Assembly: GCA_002437245.1 (NCBI GenBank)
Contig: DJOQ01000047.1
Coordinates: 1-53,449 of the forward strand
DNA length: 53,449 nt
From: Ruminococcaceae bacterium UBA6434
Lineage (GTDB): Bacteria > Bacillota > Clostridia > Oscillospirales > Acutalibacteraceae
Direction: 5' to 3'
This document shows positions 51,546 to 53,449 of the stretch, piece after piece (positions within the stretch are counted from its first letter, which is position 1; every line of letters begins with the position of its first letter). The notes beneath the pieces are model-generated. The model was not told where the DNA came from. It saw nothing but the letters and a program-made list of their open reading frames with translations, and ran no database searches. Position numbers and translations under genes: made by a program.

Positions 51546-51848
51546 TTAAATAAACGCTTTGCCTTGTTTTATATAAATACGTCTGTAAACTTCTTTCATA
51601 GAACGATAAACTCTTAGAAGCTCTTCTTCATCGGCTTCCACAGCTTTTTCGGATGGTTTACCAAGCAAATAATCGGTAGAAACATTAAAATACTCAGCTA
51701 TCCTTACAAGAGTTGCAAAATCCGGTTCACTGCTCCCCTGCACATAACCGCCCATAGTTGACGGAGCGATATTAAGATCGAGAGCAACTCTCTTTTGTGT
51801 AAAATTACGCTCTTCAATAAGTGTACGCAATTTTTCGCTGAATTCCAT
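51546..51848 (-). CDS. XRE-family transcriptional regulator
   Basis: The 100-aa protein has a Cro/C1-type helix-turn-helix over most of its length: FSEKLRTLIEERNFTQKRVA, LNIAPSTMGGYVQG (recognition helix) and FATLVRIAEYFNVSTDYLLG. A short helical tail follows. ATG 51848 has GAGGTG 7 nt upstream; a GTG 9 bp earlier overlaps that site. It faces the LRR protein gene across a 126-bp gap that carries a palindrome inside the promoter, so it probably controls itself and that gene. A second, broken copy of its 3' end lies at 47909-47968. Confidence 0.92.
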   Translation of the reverse strand: MEFSEKLRTLIEERNFTQKRVALDLNIAPSTMGGYVQGSSEPDFATLVRIAEYFNVSTDYLLGKPSEKAVEADEEELLRVYRSMKEVYRRIYIKQGKAFI

Positions 51849-51896
51849 ACGTTTCACCTCTTTTATATTTTAATCTAAAAGAAGTCGCCGCGCCTT

Positions 51897-51943
51897 ATTA
51901 TAACGTGAATATAGTTGACAAAACGAGTTTCTCGTGATACTAT
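51897..51943. promoter_or_regulatory. Divergent promoter with palindromic candidate operator
   Basis: On the plus strand, TTGACA (51915-51920) and TACTAT (51938-51943) with a 17-bp spacer drive the LRR gene. ACGAG TTT CTCGT (51923-51935) fills the spacer. On the minus strand, a perfect TATAAT (51897-51902) with a weak -35 overlapping the palindrome would drive the XRE gene. One bound repressor could block both. Confidence 0.75.
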
Positions 51944-51974
51944 ATGATTAAATATTAGAGTTGGAGGTTAAATC

Positions 51975-53396
51975 ATGCAAAAATTTAAAGAAAATACGGC
52001 TGTTTCAAAAATTATTGCGGCTGCTTTGTCTCTCGTGATTTTAATTTCGGGCATATCGGCGATAATTATAGGTCACGTATACAAATCGGCAAATGCGGGA
52101 AATGAGTTAAATGAATACAAAATTGCCGTTGAACAAGGCTTCTCCGGTTCTTTCGACGATTTTATAACAGCACTTAACGGAAAAACGGCATACGAGGTTG
52201 CTTTGAAAAACAACTATGCAGGCAACAAAAAGGATTATGCAAATGCTTTAAATCTTGTCCCGGAAAACGGAATTTCGGGAAGAGCAATTACAAATATCAC
52301 CCCGGACAATAAAACAAGTTTCGGTATAGCAACATATAACGGAGAGGACTACTCTGCGGCAAATGATATAGTAGCTGTTTTCAGCAGTGATTTTTCAACA
52401 TTGACCATTACTAAAAACACAAGTGAAGGCGAGCCAAAAATACGAGATAATGCATTTAACAGTTGGTACAAAATCGCCAAGAACAAGTCATTATTAATAA
52501 ATGAAGACAAGAAGATGAACAATGTTAAAAGCATAACAGTCGGAGAAGGAATAAAAACTATACCCTACAGTCTCTTCAACAGATGCATCAATTTAAAGAC
52601 CATAACGCTTCCCGATTCGCTCGAAATTATCGGAGATTATGCTTTGATGGACTGCTACGCTCTTACGGATATAACTATTCCCAAAATGACCCGCGCTATT
52701 TCGTCAAGTGCTTTTACCGGATGCAATGCGCTCACCGACATTAAACTATCAAATGAAAATCCGTACTTTGTCAACGACAGCGGAGTTTTATACGGCATAG
52801 GCAAAACTATGCTTATAGCTTATCCGGACGGAAAAGCCGATACCGAATACCATCTTCCGTCAGAAGTAAGAGAAATAGGAGACAGAGCCTTTGACAACTG
52901 TCATAATCTTGAATATATAACCATACCGAACACAATTACAAAAATCGGAGATTATGCCTTTTATGACGCTTCACTAAAGAAAGTTTCATTTGAAGACGAC
53001 AATGCCGCCACAATCGGATTTTATGCATTTTGGGGCTGTAAAAATCTGACCGATGTTAAATTACCAAAAACGCTGAAAGGAATTTCGGCAGGCGCGTTTC
53101 GTAACTGCCGAAATCTTGAAACCCTCGCTGTTCCCGATACAGCACAATTCAGTTGTCAAGTAGTATCTTACTCAGGGTTAAAAAGCTTTACCGTGCCAAA
53201 GACCAAAACAAGCATAGTAAGCCAAGATTTTGCAGGGTGCAAGGCTCTTACGGAAATTACAATTCCTTCATCTGTTACAGAAATTTCCGGTGACGCTTTT
53301 CTTGATTGTGATAATCTGAAAACAATTTACGGTTCACAAGGCTCGTATGCGGAGAAGTTCGCTAAAGCAAACGGATACACATTTGTTGCGAAATAA
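51975..53396 (+). CDS. BspA-type leucine-rich-repeat protein, membrane-anchored
   Basis: The 473-aa protein has a short basic N-terminus and one membrane span (about 13-33, AAALSLVILISGISAIIIG), so it faces outside. Next come two copies of the motif seen in Firmicutes surface and phage-tail proteins: YKIAVEQGFSGSFDDFITAL and TAYEVALKNNYAGNKKDYANAL-like, joined by NGK (about 47-91). From about 180 to the end run BspA/LRR_5 repeats of roughly 23 residues (INLKTITLPDSLEIIGDYAL and later ones), broken by the GVLYGIGKTMLIAYPDGK insert typical of the family. Such proteins often mediate adhesion. GGAGG lies 7 nt before the ATG. The gene is A/T-richer than the housekeeping block. Confidence 0.9.
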   Translation: MQKFKENTAVSKIIAAALSLVILISGISAIIIGHVYKSANAGNELNEYKIAVEQGFSGSFDDFITALNGKTAYEVALKNNYAGNKKDYANALNLVPENGISGRAITNITPDNKTSFGIATYNGEDYSAANDIVAVFSSDFSTLTITKNTSEGEPKIRDNAFNSWYKIAKNKSLLINEDKKMNNVKSITVGEGIKTIPYSLFNRCINLKTITLPDSLEIIGDYALMDCYALTDITIPKMTRAISSSAFTGCNALTDIKLSNENPYFVNDSGVLYGIGKTMLIAYPDGKADTEYHLPSEVREIGDRAFDNCHNLEYITIPNTITKIGDYAFYDASLKKVSFEDDNAATIGFYAFWGCKNLTDVKLPKTLKGISAGAFRNCRNLETLAVPDTAQFSCQVVSYSGLKSFTVPKTKTSIVSQDFAGCKALTEITIPSSVTEISGDAFLDCDNLKTIYGSQGSYAEKFAKANGYTFVAK

Positions 53397-53449
53397 TCTG
53401 ATTTTACTCATAAAAAACAACTCGCTGTGTGATATGTACCCCCAATACT

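Larger units (their letters stand above)
51151..51599 (+). repeat. Direct repeat, copy 2
   Basis: This is about 449 bp matching 47515-47968: the alaA 3' fragment, the terminator (51505-51535) and the 3' end of the intact XRE gene. Together the two copies bracket 3,182 bp of unique DNA (47969-51150). Confidence 0.95.

Overview
The window looks like a chromosomal segment of an endospore-forming member of the Firmicutes, class Clostridia, probably a gut-type Oscillospirales/Ruminococcaceae-like lineage (inference). The evidence is a complete spoIIIAA-AH operon, a SpoVM-type peptide gene, a Clostridia-like 16S rRNA 5' end, a T-box leader on tyrS, and the gene order asp23-nusB-(TsaD paralog)-xseA-xseB-ispA-dxs-tlyA-nadK-argR-recN. 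Most genes lie on the minus strand. Housekeeping genes fill about 47.8 kb; the last 5.6 kb is accessory.

Layout from the left. An rRNA operon leaves leftward (16S 5' end, leader and a strong promoter at 317-345). Next come dgt-dnaG-rpoD, a YigZ/IMPACT protein, rpmE with its own promoter and terminator, and addB-addA behind a cytoplasmic GH27 alpha-galactosidase. A gene-free stretch with several hairpins (13.88-14.22 kb) follows. A full suf operon (Rrf2 regulator, sufC, sufB, sufD, sufS, sufU) runs from a near-consensus promoter. A cupin gene has a MerR-type promoter with a 19-bp spacer. Then come a membrane-anchored parvulin foldase, a divergent MFS transporter, and tyrS behind a tyrosine T-box.

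From 25.4 to 40 kb, recN back to asp23 forms one long, tightly overlapping block covering DNA repair, arginine control, NADP synthesis, isoprenoid precursors, exonuclease VII and transcription antitermination. The spoIIIA operon, which encodes the mother-cell to forespore channel, lies upstream of it. On the plus strand follow a YfhO membrane protein, birA, a 51-aa membrane protein and a 29-aa SpoVM-like peptide. A glutamine-dependent NAD synthetase (minus) and an AlaA-type aminotransferase (plus) come next.

The most unusual region is 47.5-51.6 kb. A GH95-type lipoprotein gene and a decayed MATE-transporter 5' fragment sit between two directly repeated, roughly 450-bp copies of the aminotransferase 3' end plus the 3' end of a neighbouring XRE regulator gene. 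One copy of each gene is whole and the other is broken. This suggests insertion of a 3.2-kb segment by recombination through homologous sequence. Beyond it, an XRE regulator faces a BspA-type leucine-rich-repeat surface protein across a promoter that contains a palindrome.

All calls rest on reading the sequence and on family knowledge; no database search was run.
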